Of a stretch of DNA of 64,000 bases, positions 51,672 to 60,033 are shown in pieces. The notes under the pieces are model-generated. The model was not told the origin of the DNA. It searched no databases and saw only the letters and a program-made list of their open reading frames with translations. A program made the position numbers and the translations under genes. Source of the stretch: Actinopolymorpha pittospori (GTDB lineage: Bacteria; Actinomycetota; Actinomycetes; Propionibacteriales; Actinopolymorphaceae); the NCBI RefSeq assembly GCF_014873875.1, contig NZ_JADBEM010000001.1:7812001-7876000 (forward strand), in the 5' to 3' direction. The stretch's first letter is position 1. Each line of letters begins with the position of its first letter.

Positions 51672-52709
51672 TCACGCCTTGATAACCAGGCTGGACATGA
51701 GCTTGTCGGCAAAGGTCTGACGCTTCTGGTCCCACAGGGGCCAGAGAAAGCCCACGTAGCAGGCCACGCCATCGAGGACGTGGGCGAACTGCCGGACGAA
51801 CGTCATACCCGGACCCAGCGGCTGCCCGTCGGATTCTCGGACCAGCCGGATGTTGAGTACCTGCTTGCCGAGGGACTGGCCGCTGCGCCCCTGCCGGAAG
51901 ACGATGTTCCAGATCGAGACGCCGAGCCCGACGAGGTAGAGCAGGCTCGCGATGCTGAGCAACGCGGGGTTCGGGGCGCCGTCGGCGAGCGACGGCAGGA
52001 GGAGGGCGTACCCGACGCCGACCGGGACCATGACGAGCAGGATGTCGATGAGGGTCGCGCCCACGCGGTGGAGCCAGGGCGCGAACTGGTCCTGGCCGAC
52101 CGGCGCCGCGTCGTAGCCGTACTGCCCCTGGGTGTACTGGCCCTGGGCGTACTGCGCGTAGTCCTGGCCGCCCTGCGGGTAGGACTGGCCGTACTGGCCC
52201 TGGCCATACTGCTGGCCGCCCTGCTGACCCTGGCCGTACTGCTGACCCTGGCCGTACTGGCCCTGGCCGTACTGCTGGCCGTAGTCCTGACCATCTTGGG
52301 GGTAGGACTGGCCGTACTGCTGGCCGTAGGACTGCCCGTACTGCTGGCCATACTGCTGGCCCTGTCCCTGGCTGTACTGCTGCTGCCCATACTGCTGGCC
52401 CTGGCCGTACTGCTGCTGGCCGTACTGCTGGCCCTGACCCGGGCCATACGACTGGCCGCCCTGCTGACCCTGCCCATACTGCTGGCCCTGGCCGCCCTGC
52501 TGGCCCTGGCCGTACTGCTGCTGGCCCGGCTGCTGCCCGCCGTAGTGCTGCCCCTGGTCGTACTGACCGTGCTGACCGCCCTGGCCGTACGGACCGCGCT
52601 GACCGTGCTGACCACGTTGGGCCTGGCCGTAGTGTTGCTCGCCGTACTGGCCCTCGTCGTGAGGTTGCTCCCGCGGGTCCGAGCCCGAAGGCGGGGTCGG
52701 CGTACTCAC
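51672..52709 (-). CDS. RDD-family membrane protein with long YGQ-rich N-terminal domain
   Basis: A 345-residue protein in two parts. Residues 1 to about 195 are extremely low-complexity: Gln, Gly and Tyr dominate, in units such as QYGQGQ, QQYGQSYGQQ and QSYPQGGQDY. This resembles prion-like YGQ repeats, with Tyr every three to six residues. The remainder is an RDD domain: FAPWLHRVGATLIDILLVMVPVGVG, a second helix LLSIASLLYLVGLGVSIWNIVF, GQSLGKQVLNIRLV and a final helix region, about four spans. GTG 52709 has GGAGA five nt upstream. The DNA is a degenerate repeat at about 52130-52640. The gene diverges from DUF2752. RDD proteins have no agreed function; Na+/H+ exchange has been proposed for some. 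Confidence 0.88.
   Translation of the reverse strand: MSTPTPPSGSDPREQPHDEGQYGEQHYGQAQRGQHGQRGPYGQGGQHGQYDQGQHYGGQQPGQQQYGQGQQGGQGQQYGQGQQGGQSYGPGQGQQYGQQQYGQGQQYGQQQYSQGQGQQYGQQYGQSYGQQYGQSYPQDGQDYGQQYGQGQYGQGQQYGQGQQGGQQYGQGQYGQSYPQGGQDYAQYAQGQYTQGQYGYDAAPVGQDQFAPWLHRVGATLIDILLVMVPVGVGYALLLPSLADGAPNPALLSIASLLYLVGLGVSIWNIVFRQGRSGQSLGKQVLNIRLVRESDGQPLGPGMTFVRQFAHVLDGVACYVGFLWPLWDQKRQTFADKLMSSLVIKA
52130..52640. repeat. Degenerate coding repeat (YGQ/QGQ codons)
   Basis: Many imperfect copies of 9-18 bp units built on CTGGCCGTACTG (plus strand) encode the YGQ-rich segment of the RDD protein. Such repeats are prone to length change. Confidence 0.8.
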
Positions 52710-52870
52710 AACCGTCTCCGTTCTGGAGGTCGAATGAACGGGAGCAGGGTAGCGATCGCGGCTGCGAGTGGGAACCAGTCGCGGCGAGCCGATGGGACGG
52801 CACGCCGAAAACCGCCCCGATCCGAGCGTCCGGCCGGGCGTGAGCGCTCCGCGAAGTGGTGCCGTCCAGC

Positions 52871-52876
52871 TACCTT
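52871..52876 (+). promoter_or_regulatory. -10 box of the DUF2752 gene
   Basis: TACCTT ends 6 nt before GTG 52883. GGAGG touches the GTG too closely to be a ribosome binding site, so a leaderless transcript is likely. Confidence 0.5.
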
Positions 52877-52882
52877 GGAGGC

Positions 52883-53344
52883 GTGGCGAACCACTCCCCC
52901 GTCCGTGCACGCCCGCTCGTCCGGTCGACCCACCTACCGTCCGACGGCACCCTCGCCGGCATCGCCGCACTCGGTGTCGGCGGCCTGCTGCTCGGCGCGG
53001 TCAACACCCTGTCCGGCGGCAGGCTCGGAGTGCCCTGCCTGCTGCACGCCACGACGGGGTTGGACTGTCCTCTGTGCGGCACCACCCGGATGGTCGCCGC
53101 CCTCCTGCACGGCGACCTGACCGGCGCACTGCGCTACAACGCGCCGGTCCTCCTCGGCGGCGTGGTCGTCGGTTACCTCTGGCTGAGCTGGGTGCTCGAG
53201 AGGTTCGGCGTACGCCTCCTACCGCGCCCCTCGCTGAGCGCCCGGTCGAGGGCCGCCCTGATACCGGTCCTGGTGACGCTGGGCCTGGTCTTCATGGTGG
53301 TGCGCAATCTGCCCTGGTCGCCGTTCGCCGCCCTCTACGCCTGA
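52883..53344 (+). CDS. DUF2752 membrane protein
   Basis: A 153-residue membrane protein. The family signature CPLCGTTR lies in GLDCPLCGTTRMVAALLHG, followed by three or four helices (YNAPVLLGGVVVGYLWLSWV, ALIPVLVTLGLVFMVVRN). A first helix precedes the Cys motif. DUF2752 genes often sit near trp and RDD/TM2/CD225-type genes in actinomycetes; the function is unknown. It starts at GTG 52883. Confidence 0.9.
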   Translation: MANHSPVRARPLVRSTHLPSDGTLAGIAALGVGGLLLGAVNTLSGGRLGVPCLLHATTGLDCPLCGTTRMVAALLHGDLTGALRYNAPVLLGGVVVGYLWLSWVLERFGVRLLPRPSLSARSRAALIPVLVTLGLVFMVVRNLPWSPFAALYA

Positions 53345-53483
53345 CGTCCCACCGGTCGGTTCCAGAGCGCCTGACGCGGTTGCGGTGCCGTTCCCCCTTC
53401 CCCACAACGCGATTCGCCCCTCCCCGTACCGTCAAGGAAGCCTTGCACCGGTAGCCGCGGAGATCATCACGGAACACCGGTCG

Positions 53484-55589
53484 TCACCCCAACGCGCGCC
53501 GCACGAGGTCGAAGTACTGGTCGCCTCGCACCACCCGATAGTCCGGGCCGAGCGACGCGGTGACCTCGGCGAGGTCCTGCGGCGTCATCGCCCAAGCGTT
53601 CACCCCGATGGACACGAAGCGCGGCGACGCGTGGTCCCAGCTCGCCGCCATCCGGGTGATCGCCTGCCGCGTCTCCTCCACCCCCGCCACGCCCAGGATC
53701 GTCGACAGCGGCGTCTGGTCCCGCACGAGCGACGTCTCGCTGGTACCACCCCAGTTGAGGAACACTCCGCGCGGCTCGACGTCCTCGACGTAGGCCGCTG
53801 CCTTCGCGTCCGGCAGGTCCACGTCCCTGCCGTCGACGCGGTTGAGGACGTAGATGATGTCCATGCCGGTGGCCCGCATGTACCGCCCGGTCTGGCGGGT
53901 GAAGACCTCGAAGGTCTCCTGCGGCCACGGTGTCGGGTAGATGTACCCCGCGCCGGAGGGGCCCGCCACCAGCAGGTCGTTGGCGGTGGCGGTGCGCTGG
54001 AAGTGGCTGAGGAAGTTCGGTGCCGCGTCCTTCAACAACGGGCTGGTCGTCCAGTTGACGGGCACGCTGCCCCGACCGGGGTTGTCCCAGAGGACCCGGA
54101 GGCGGTGCTCGTTGTACTGCAGGTTGTCGCCCTCCGACATGGTGAAGGTGACGTAGATCCTGTCCTCCAGCGGCAGGTCCGGCGCGGACGGCTGCCGGTC
54201 CGAGATCGGCGCCCGGGCACCGGAGTGGACGGTGAGGTTCTCGAACCAGTCCGCCGCGAGCACGTACACACCGTGGCGGGAGGCGAGTTCGGTACCGCCG
54301 AACTCGCCGGCGATGTCCTGCGCGAACCAGCCGAGGTAGGGCGTGTTCGGGCGTACGTCGGACATGATCTGCTCGAACAACGCCCGCTCGGCGTCGATGT
54401 TGGGGTCCAGCCAGAAGGTCATCGCACGGTTGGCGACCGCGTAGTCGCGCAGGTAGGCGTAGCCCACCTTGCTCGGGCGGTCCGGCTCGGTCGCGCTCAC
54501 CGAGATGGTGTATTCGTTCCACATCTCGACCGACAGGGTGAGCTTCGTCGTACCCGAGGGCGGCGTGAACCCGTAGACGAAGTAGTTGCCGCCGTCGGCG
54601 AAGCGGTGCTGCGGCGGTCCGAGACTGGTTTGGGAGTTGCCGCTGTCGAAGAGGTAGGGCTCCTCCGCGTCCGTCCCCGGGACGAAGTCCACGACGGTCT
54701 GGTCGTCGGCGTGCAGGCTGACCTGGTGGACGGCCGGACCCCAACCGTCGTTGGTGAAGGAGTCGTCGAAGCGGACCCAGACGCCATCCCCGCCGAGATG
54801 GTCGGACAGGTCGAACTCGAGAACCTCCCGGTTCGAGGCGTCGTGCAGGTGGGTGTCGACCTTCGCGAGCGTGGTGTAGATGGCGGGGACCCCGGGCGGC
54901 AGGGTGACGTCGCGCTGCGGTGGCAGTCCGACCAACATGCGGTGCGTGGTCTTCGCCCAGAGTTGGTCGTACTGCCACTGGTAGGCGTGGATCCGGTCGG
55001 TGAACCGCCCGCGCAGGTCGTCGAGCACCGGAATCCGGTAGGTCGTGGCGAGCCGGTCGGCCAACGCCGGGCTCGCCACGACGAGGTTCCGCAGCCCAGA
55101 CAGGGTGGTGGCGACGTTGATGGAGTCAGGGACGTCGGGATCGAAGACGACGCTGCCGTGGACAGCGGACCGGTACTTCGTCACGAGGTCCCAGGCATCG
55201 TCGTGCGTGGTGGTGGGGACACCGAGTTCGTCCAGCCAGGTCCGACGACCCTCCCCGCTCGTCGCGTCGTCACCGATCAGGTAGATCCGCGGGCGGTTGC
55301 GGTTGACCACGCCCTGCAGCGTGCCGAGCAGCAACTTCTCATCGCCGGAGAGTCCGGTGATGTCCACCACGTCGAGCGACTGGATCTGGGCGAACGTCGG
55401 CAGTGCCTGGTTCTTCGGCCAACTGATCCCCGGAGCGTCACTCGCGGTGGAAGCGGCATCCGCCCCTGGCGCTGCCGCCGCGGTGGCGGCGGTGGCCACG
55501 GACATCGCGTTCGGGACCGCCGCTACACCGATCCCGGCCGCGACGAACCGCCCGAACGTACGACGTGAGAAGTCCCTGCTCCGTGTCAT
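53484..55589 (-). CDS. TAT-exported GxGYxYP-domain protein
   Basis: A 701-residue exported protein. The signal peptide begins with the twin-arginine motif SRRTFGRF (about residues 6-13) followed by a hydrophobic region ending near TAATAAAAP, so it is exported folded. The large domain has SGAGYIYPTPWPQ (the GxGYxYP signature), a segment WVRFDDSFTNDGWG in the middle, and ends SLGPDYRVVRGDQYFDLVRR. The GxGYxYP family is found in gut Bacteroidetes and soil actinomycetes and is thought to act on carbohydrates; no enzyme activity is established. ATG 55589 has only a weak ribosome binding site. It precedes the rocD gene on the same strand. Confidence 0.88.
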   Translation of the reverse strand: MTRSRDFSRRTFGRFVAAGIGVAAVPNAMSVATAATAAAAPGADAASTASDAPGISWPKNQALPTFAQIQSLDVVDITGLSGDEKLLLGTLQGVVNRNRPRIYLIGDDATSGEGRRTWLDELGVPTTTHDDAWDLVTKYRSAVHGSVVFDPDVPDSINVATTLSGLRNLVVASPALADRLATTYRIPVLDDLRGRFTDRIHAYQWQYDQLWAKTTHRMLVGLPPQRDVTLPPGVPAIYTTLAKVDTHLHDASNREVLEFDLSDHLGGDGVWVRFDDSFTNDGWGPAVHQVSLHADDQTVVDFVPGTDAEEPYLFDSGNSQTSLGPPQHRFADGGNYFVYGFTPPSGTTKLTLSVEMWNEYTISVSATEPDRPSKVGYAYLRDYAVANRAMTFWLDPNIDAERALFEQIMSDVRPNTPYLGWFAQDIAGEFGGTELASRHGVYVLAADWFENLTVHSGARAPISDRQPSAPDLPLEDRIYVTFTMSEGDNLQYNEHRLRVLWDNPGRGSVPVNWTTSPLLKDAAPNFLSHFQRTATANDLLVAGPSGAGYIYPTPWPQETFEVFTRQTGRYMRATGMDIIYVLNRVDGRDVDLPDAKAAAYVEDVEPRGVFLNWGGTSETSLVRDQTPLSTILGVAGVEETRQAITRMAASWDHASPRFVSIGVNAWAMTPQDLAEVTASLGPDYRVVRGDQYFDLVRRALG

Positions 55590-55721
55590 GGCCTGGCACC
55601 GCCCGTTCGGGTAGGCGCGCGGTAAGCGCTCTCCGCGCACTGGGGAAAGGGAACGCGCACCCGATTGTGACCGGTGGGACATGCTCGAACAAGATCGCTG
55701 GCCAGTGCAGGCCGTGAGGCG

Positions 55722-57002
55722 CTACCTGCTCGCGAGAACGTCGGCGAGCTGGTCGACCGCCCACTCGAGGTCGGCCTGCTCGATCACCAGTGGCGGAGCG
55801 ATCCGGATCGTCGACCCGTGGGTGTCCTTCGCCAGGACGCCGCGATCGGCCAGCGCGGCACAGATGTCGCGCCCGGAGCCGAGCGCCGGATCCACGTCGA
55901 TGCCGGCCCAGAGTCCGACACAACGCACCGACACGAGCCCCTTCCCGACGAGCTGGTCGAGCCGGCGGCGGAGCACGAGTCCCAGGTCGCGGGCCCGCTC
56001 CTGGTAGCTGCCGTCGCGGAGCAGGGCGACCACGGACCGCCCGACCGCGCAGGCGAGCGGGTTGCCGCCGAAGGTGCTCCCGTGCTGGCCGGGCCTGACG
56101 ACACCGAGGACGTCGACCGAGCCGACGACGGCGGACACCGGAACCACCCCGCCGCCGAGCGCCTTGCCGAGGATGTACAGGTCGGGCACGACGCCCTCGC
56201 GGTCGCAGGCGAACGTCGTCCCGGTCCGACCGAGACCGGACTGGATCTCGTCGGCCAGGAGAAGGACGTCGTTCTCGCCGCACACGCGGCGGACGTCGCG
56301 CAGGTAGCCGTCCGGTGGCACGATCACACCGGCCTCGCCCTGGACGGGTTCGATGAGCACCGCCACGGTCGTCTCGTCGATCGCCGCCGCGATCGCGTCG
56401 GCGTCGCCGTAGGGCACGGTCACGAAGCCGGGCGTGTAGGGACCGTAGTGGTCGTGCGCGTCCGGGTCGTCAGAGAAGCTCACGATGCTGATCGTGCGGC
56501 CGTGGAAGTTGCCGCTCGCCACCACGATGGTGGCCCGACCGTCGGGCACTCCCTTGACCTCGTAGCCCCACTTGCGGGCCACCTTCAGGGCGGTCTCGAC
56601 CGCCTCGGCGCCGGTGTTCATCGGCAGCACCATCGTCTCGGTGGAGCGGCCGTCCCGGTCGCCGAGGCGCCCCAGCGTCGGGTCCGCCGGCCGCGAGGCG
56701 GCCACCAAGGCCGCCAGCTCCGCGCAGAACGCACCGAACTGGTCGTGGTGGAAGGCCCGGCTGATCAGGGTGAGCCGGTCGAGTTGTTCCCGCGCCGCCT
56801 GGATGACGGCGGGGTGCCGGTGGCCGAAGTTCAGGGCCGAGTAGCCGGCCAGGCAGTCGAGGTAACGCCGCCCGTCGACACCGGTCACCCAGGCGCCTTC
56901 GGCCTCGGCGACGACCACGGGCAGTGGGTGGTAGTTGTGGGCCGCGTACCGCTCGGCGAGCGCGATCTGGGCGGCGGCCGGTGAGGTCACGTCACCGAGC
57001 AT
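55722..57002 (-). CDS. rocD: Ornithine aminotransferase
   Basis: A PLP-dependent ornithine delta-aminotransferase that gives glutamate-5-semialdehyde. It has 426 residues. Signature parts are HNYHPLPVVVAEAEG and LDCLAGYSALNFGHRHP at the N-terminus, PMNTGAEAVETALK, LLLADEIQSGLGRTG, the PLP Lys in LYILGKALGGGVVPVSAV and HGSTFGGNPLACAV. It overlaps the 3' end of the dimethylargininase gene by 11 bp. Together with it the pair breaks down methylated arginine or arginine toward ornithine and proline/glutamate. Confidence 0.95.
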   Translation of the reverse strand: MLGDVTSPAAAQIALAERYAAHNYHPLPVVVAEAEGAWVTGVDGRRYLDCLAGYSALNFGHRHPAVIQAAREQLDRLTLISRAFHHDQFGAFCAELAALVAASRPADPTLGRLGDRDGRSTETMVLPMNTGAEAVETALKVARKWGYEVKGVPDGRATIVVASGNFHGRTISIVSFSDDPDAHDHYGPYTPGFVTVPYGDADAIAAAIDETTVAVLIEPVQGEAGVIVPPDGYLRDVRRVCGENDVLLLADEIQSGLGRTGTTFACDREGVVPDLYILGKALGGGVVPVSAVVGSVDVLGVVRPGQHGSTFGGNPLACAVGRSVVALLRDGSYQERARDLGLVLRRRLDQLVGKGLVSVRCVGLWAGIDVDPALGSGRDICAALADRGVLAKDTHGSTIRIAPPLVIEQADLEWAVDQLADVLASR

Positions 57003-57864
57003 CGGAGGACCTCCCCGCTCCTGAGCGGACCTCCGGCCGGATCTCGGGCCGGATCTCCAGGGTGCAGCACTTCGGGCCGCCGCCGGACTTGCGCAGCTCG
57101 GACAGGTCGACCGTGACCGGCTCGAATCCGCGTTCGGCGAGCTGCCGGGCGAGCCCGGTCGCCTGCACGGGCAGGACGACGTGGCGACCGTCGGAAACGG
57201 CGTTCAGGCCGAGGACGACCGCATCGGCGTCCTCGGCGAGGAGCGCGTCGGGGTAGAGCTCCCCCAGGACCTGTCGGCTCCCCGCGGAGAATGCCGCCGG
57301 GTAGTAGACGATCGTCTCGTCGTCCAGGACCGCGAGCGCGGTGTCCAGGTGGTAGAACCGCGGGTCGACGAGTTCCAGCGAGACGACCTCCCGTCCGACG
57401 TACTCCTCCAGCTCTCGGTGCGCCGCCGGGTCGGTCCGGAAGCCGGTGCCGGCGAGGATCCGTGCCGGTGTGGTGAGGAGGTCGCCCTCCCCCTCGGCGA
57501 CCGCGAGCGGGAGGTAGGCGTCGCGGACGCCGACCTCGACGCCGTGGGTCTTGAACCACTCGAGGTAGCGGGTGGACTCCGGCATCCGCTCCAGGTGCCG
57601 GAACCGCGCGCCGAACGCCAGGCCGTCGACGACGACCGCGCCGTTGGCCGCGAACACCATGTCGGGCAGTCCGGGCACCGGGTCGATCAGGCTCACCTCG
57701 TGGCCGAGGTCGAGGTAGATCCGGCGCAGGTTCTCCCACTGGGCGACCGCGAGGTCGGTGTCGACCGCCACGTCCGGATGCATCCAGGGGTTGATAGCGT
57801 ACGAAACGGTGAAGTACGTGGGGCGGCACATCAGGTAGTGCCGGCGGGTGGCGGCCGTGGCCAT
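56992..57864 (-). CDS. ddaH: Dimethylarginine dimethylaminohydrolase (arginine deiminase superfamily)
   Basis: A 290-residue guanidine-modifying enzyme. It has SYAINPWMHPDVAVD, DMVFAANGAVVVDG (substrate-binding), the catalytic His in PRFYHLDTALAVLDD, and the catalytic Cys in GGGPKCCTLEIRPE. This order and size fit DDAH, which turns methylarginine into citrulline; arginine deiminase activity is an alternative. The C-terminus repeats EIRPEIRPEVR. It starts at ATG 57864 and overlaps rocD. The rocD-ddaH-AsnC order is like Rv2322c-Rv2324 in M. tuberculosis. Confidence 0.85.
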   Translation of the reverse strand: MATAATRRHYLMCRPTYFTVSYAINPWMHPDVAVDTDLAVAQWENLRRIYLDLGHEVSLIDPVPGLPDMVFAANGAVVVDGLAFGARFRHLERMPESTRYLEWFKTHGVEVGVRDAYLPLAVAEGEGDLLTTPARILAGTGFRTDPAAHRELEEYVGREVVSLELVDPRFYHLDTALAVLDDETIVYYPAAFSAGSRQVLGELYPDALLAEDADAVVLGLNAVSDGRHVVLPVQATGLARQLAERGFEPVTVDLSELRKSGGGPKCCTLEIRPEIRPEVRSGAGRSSDAR

Positions 57865-57933
57865 CGAGACCTCCGAGGACGATCAACGCGAGAGATGACG
57901 CGAAAGGTGCTGACAGCACCGCGCTCACCATCG

Positions 57934-57939
57934 AGCCTA
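57934..57939 (-). promoter_or_regulatory. Candidate -10 box of ddaH-rocD
   Basis: TAGGCT on the minus strand, about 70 bp before ATG 57864. The region between it and the AsnC gene has repeated TTCGTTGCG/GTTCGTG-like sequences that could be regulator sites. Confidence 0.35.
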
Positions 57940-58064
57940 GGAAACGGCCTACCCACCAACCATGCGTCGAAGATGCGCTCTCGCGGCAGTTCGTTGCGTA
58001 GTTCGTGGGCTGTCCGGCGAATCGTTGCGCGAGCACCCCCGAACGTTTCCGGGTGTGGCCGGGG

Positions 58065-58520
58065 TCACCCCAGGCAGGTGAGTCCGGGACGCTCCAGCAG
58101 TCGGGAGAGCACCAGCGAACTCTTCGTCCGGACGACGTACGGCTCGGCGTTCATCCGTTCCAGGACGCGCTCGAAATGCCCGATGTCGGCGGCGAGGACG
58201 TGGACGAGCGCGTCCGCCTCGCCGGTCAGCGTGCACGCCGACACGACCTCGGGAAACCGGGCGATTCCGTCCCGGATCGTCGCCGGGGACGTCTTGCCCT
58301 GGCAGTACAGCTCCACGTAGGCCTCGGTGGTCCAGCCGAGCGCGCGCGGGTCGACCTTGGCGGTGAACCCGGTGATCGCTCCTGCCTGGCGCAGCCGGTC
58401 GACGCGACGCTTGACCGCGGGTGCGGACAGGCCGACCTGGGCACCGATGTCGGCGAAGCTCGCCCGACCGTCGTCGAGCAACCGGGCCACGATCTGTTCG
58501 TCGAGTGGGTCCAGGCGCAC
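58065..58520 (-). CDS. Lrp/AsnC-family transcriptional regulator
   Basis: A 151-residue regulator with an N-terminal winged helix-turn-helix (LDEQIVARLLDDGRASFADIG, then VGLSAPAVKRRVDRL) and a C-terminal RAM ligand-binding domain (AYVELYCQG, VVSACTLTGEADALVHVLA). The start is GTG 58520 with GGGAAG seven nt upstream. It lies 200 bp upstream of ddaH-rocD on the same strand and most likely controls them in response to arginine, ornithine or a related amino acid; this is inferred from position. Confidence 0.9.
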   Translation of the reverse strand: MRLDPLDEQIVARLLDDGRASFADIGAQVGLSAPAVKRRVDRLRQAGAITGFTAKVDPRALGWTTEAYVELYCQGKTSPATIRDGIARFPEVVSACTLTGEADALVHVLAADIGHFERVLERMNAEPYVVRTKSSLVLSRLLERPGLTCLG

Positions 58521-58647
58521 CGTCGCACTTCCCTTCCGCAGGTCGTGGGACCAGCCTCGTCCGTCCCGGTCGGATCATCGAGCCGTACCGTCCGAACCAT
58601 CTCGATCATGCCTACCCGGACCACCGCGACCGGCGGGGTGTCCGCCC

Positions 58648-58653
58648 TAGACT
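58648..58653 (+). promoter_or_regulatory. -10 box of the P-loop kinase gene
   Basis: TAGACT ends 8 nt before GTG 58662, again suggesting a leaderless transcript. Confidence 0.5.
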
Positions 58654-58661
58654 CCACGGCC

Positions 58662-59237
58662 GTGAACGATGCTCGCACCACCATCCTCGTCAACGGTCTC
58701 CCCGCGGCCGGAAAGTCGACACTAGCCCCGCCGCTGGCGCGCACCCTCGGCCTGCCGCTCCTCAGCAAGGACATCATCAAGGAGACGCACGCCGACCTGC
58801 TCGGCCCGCTGGCACCCGACGGCCGGTCGCAGCGGGACTGGAACAGGGCGCTCGGCGCGGCGGCGAGTGAGACGATGTGGGCGCTCCTGGCGCACGCGCC
58901 GCTTGGTGCGGTGCTGGAGAGCTCCTGGCGCTCCGACGTACGCCCGTTGGTCGCGGAGGGGCTCGCCCGGGCCGGGGTGGAGCACGTGGCGGAGGTGTGG
59001 TGCGAGGTCCCCGCCGGTGTGGCCCGTGCCCGGGACCACGCACGACACCAGGGCCGCCATGGGATTCACGGCGCCCTCATGACCGATGCGGAGTGGACCC
59101 GGATGGTCGAGACCGCGGAGCCGCTCGGCCTGGGGCCCGTGTGCCGGGTCGACACGACCGCGGCCGTCGACGTGGAGGCGCTCGCCGCATGGTGCCGGGC
59201 CGCGGCCAACGGCACGCTTCCCCCTTACCGCCAATAA
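58662..59237 (+). CDS. P-loop kinase (AAA/zeta-toxin-like)
   Basis: A 191-residue P-loop protein. Walker A is ILVNGLPAAGKSTLAPPLA (residues 6-24), followed by LGLPLLSKDIIKETHADLLG and the lid-like helical region. The C-terminal half has VWCEVPAGVARARDHARHQGRHG, typical of small-molecule kinases of the AAA_33 group. The substrate is unknown. GTG 58662 has a -10 box upstream. It diverges from the AsnC gene. Confidence 0.78.
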   Translation: MNDARTTILVNGLPAAGKSTLAPPLARTLGLPLLSKDIIKETHADLLGPLAPDGRSQRDWNRALGAAASETMWALLAHAPLGAVLESSWRSDVRPLVAEGLARAGVEHVAEVWCEVPAGVARARDHARHQGRHGIHGALMTDAEWTRMVETAEPLGLGPVCRVDTTAAVDVEALAAWCRAAANGTLPPYRQ

Positions 59238-59346
59238 ACCAGCCCGGGCGGGTCCAGAACAAGACTGCAGTTTCGGCGAACGAGACCGCAGAATCGACCA
59301 CCATGAGGACCTCGAGCACGACCCGCACGGCCTCGGCCGAAGCAAC

Positions 59347-60003
59347 CTGGGATCGTTCGGCACGATCGCGAACGCGCTGTGGATCGGTGGGGCGCAGTGG
59401 GCCGGAAAGTCCACGGTGGCACGTATCCTCGCCCGCCGCTTCGGCGTCACCGCCTACCACTACGACTACCACGACGCCCGCGGCCACAACGACCGCCGCG
59501 TCGCGCGCCGGGCGGAGGTGGGTGAGCCGATCGCTGGTCCCGACCCCGAGGAGATGTGGGTACGCCACTCGCCGCCCTGGATGGCGCAACACGCCCTTGA
59601 CGACTTCTCGGTGCGCTTCGAGTGGGCACTGGACGACCTGCGCGCCCTCGTCGCCGGCCGGCCGATCCTCGCCGAGGGCTGGGGTCTGCGACCCGACCTG
59701 GTCGCGCCGCTGCTCGACTCGCCACGCCGGATGATCGTGATGGTGCCGACCGAGGAGTTCCGGCAGCGGCAACTACGCGACCTGCCGCGGGCGAGGGCGC
59801 ACCACTATCAGGTGAGCGACCCTGAACACGGCCAGCGCAACCGCGTCGAGCGGGATCGGCTGATCGCGGCCGACGTGGAGGCAGCGGCAAGACGACACAG
59901 CATCCGGGTGTTGTGGGTGGACGGCTCGCGGGACGCCGAACAGGTCGCGACCCTGGTCGCCGACCACTTCGCGGCGTACCTCGCCACGACGACGGCCGGA
60001 TGA
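59347..60003 (+). CDS. P-loop kinase-like protein with no standard start codon
   Basis: The protein begins ALWIGGAQWAGKSTVARILARRFG, a Walker A motif, and continues AYHYDYHDARGHNDRRVARR, PILAEGWGLRPDLV, MVPTEEFRQRQ and VLWVDGSRDAEQVATLV. About 210 residues are credible. The frame is open back to 59086 but the upstream part is Arg/Pro shadow sequence. Between 59238 and the Walker A there is no in-frame ATG, GTG or TTG; candidates are CTG 59347, ATC 59365 or CTG 59377. Either an unusual start codon or a small indel is involved, so the coordinates here are approximate. Confidence 0.65.
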   Translation: MGSFGTIANALWIGGAQWAGKSTVARILARRFGVTAYHYDYHDARGHNDRRVARRAEVGEPIAGPDPEEMWVRHSPPWMAQHALDDFSVRFEWALDDLRALVAGRPILAEGWGLRPDLVAPLLDSPRRMIVMVPTEEFRQRQLRDLPRARAHHYQVSDPEHGQRNRVERDRLIAADVEAAARRHSIRVLWVDGSRDAEQVATLVADHFAAYLATTTAG

Positions 60004-60033
60004 GGCGACGGCCGGCCCGCCGGACCCGCCGCG

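Noticed and set aside
51310..51677. A tryptophan attenuator leader peptide
   Set aside because: No short open frame with adjacent Trp codons and no terminator/antiterminator pair was seen.
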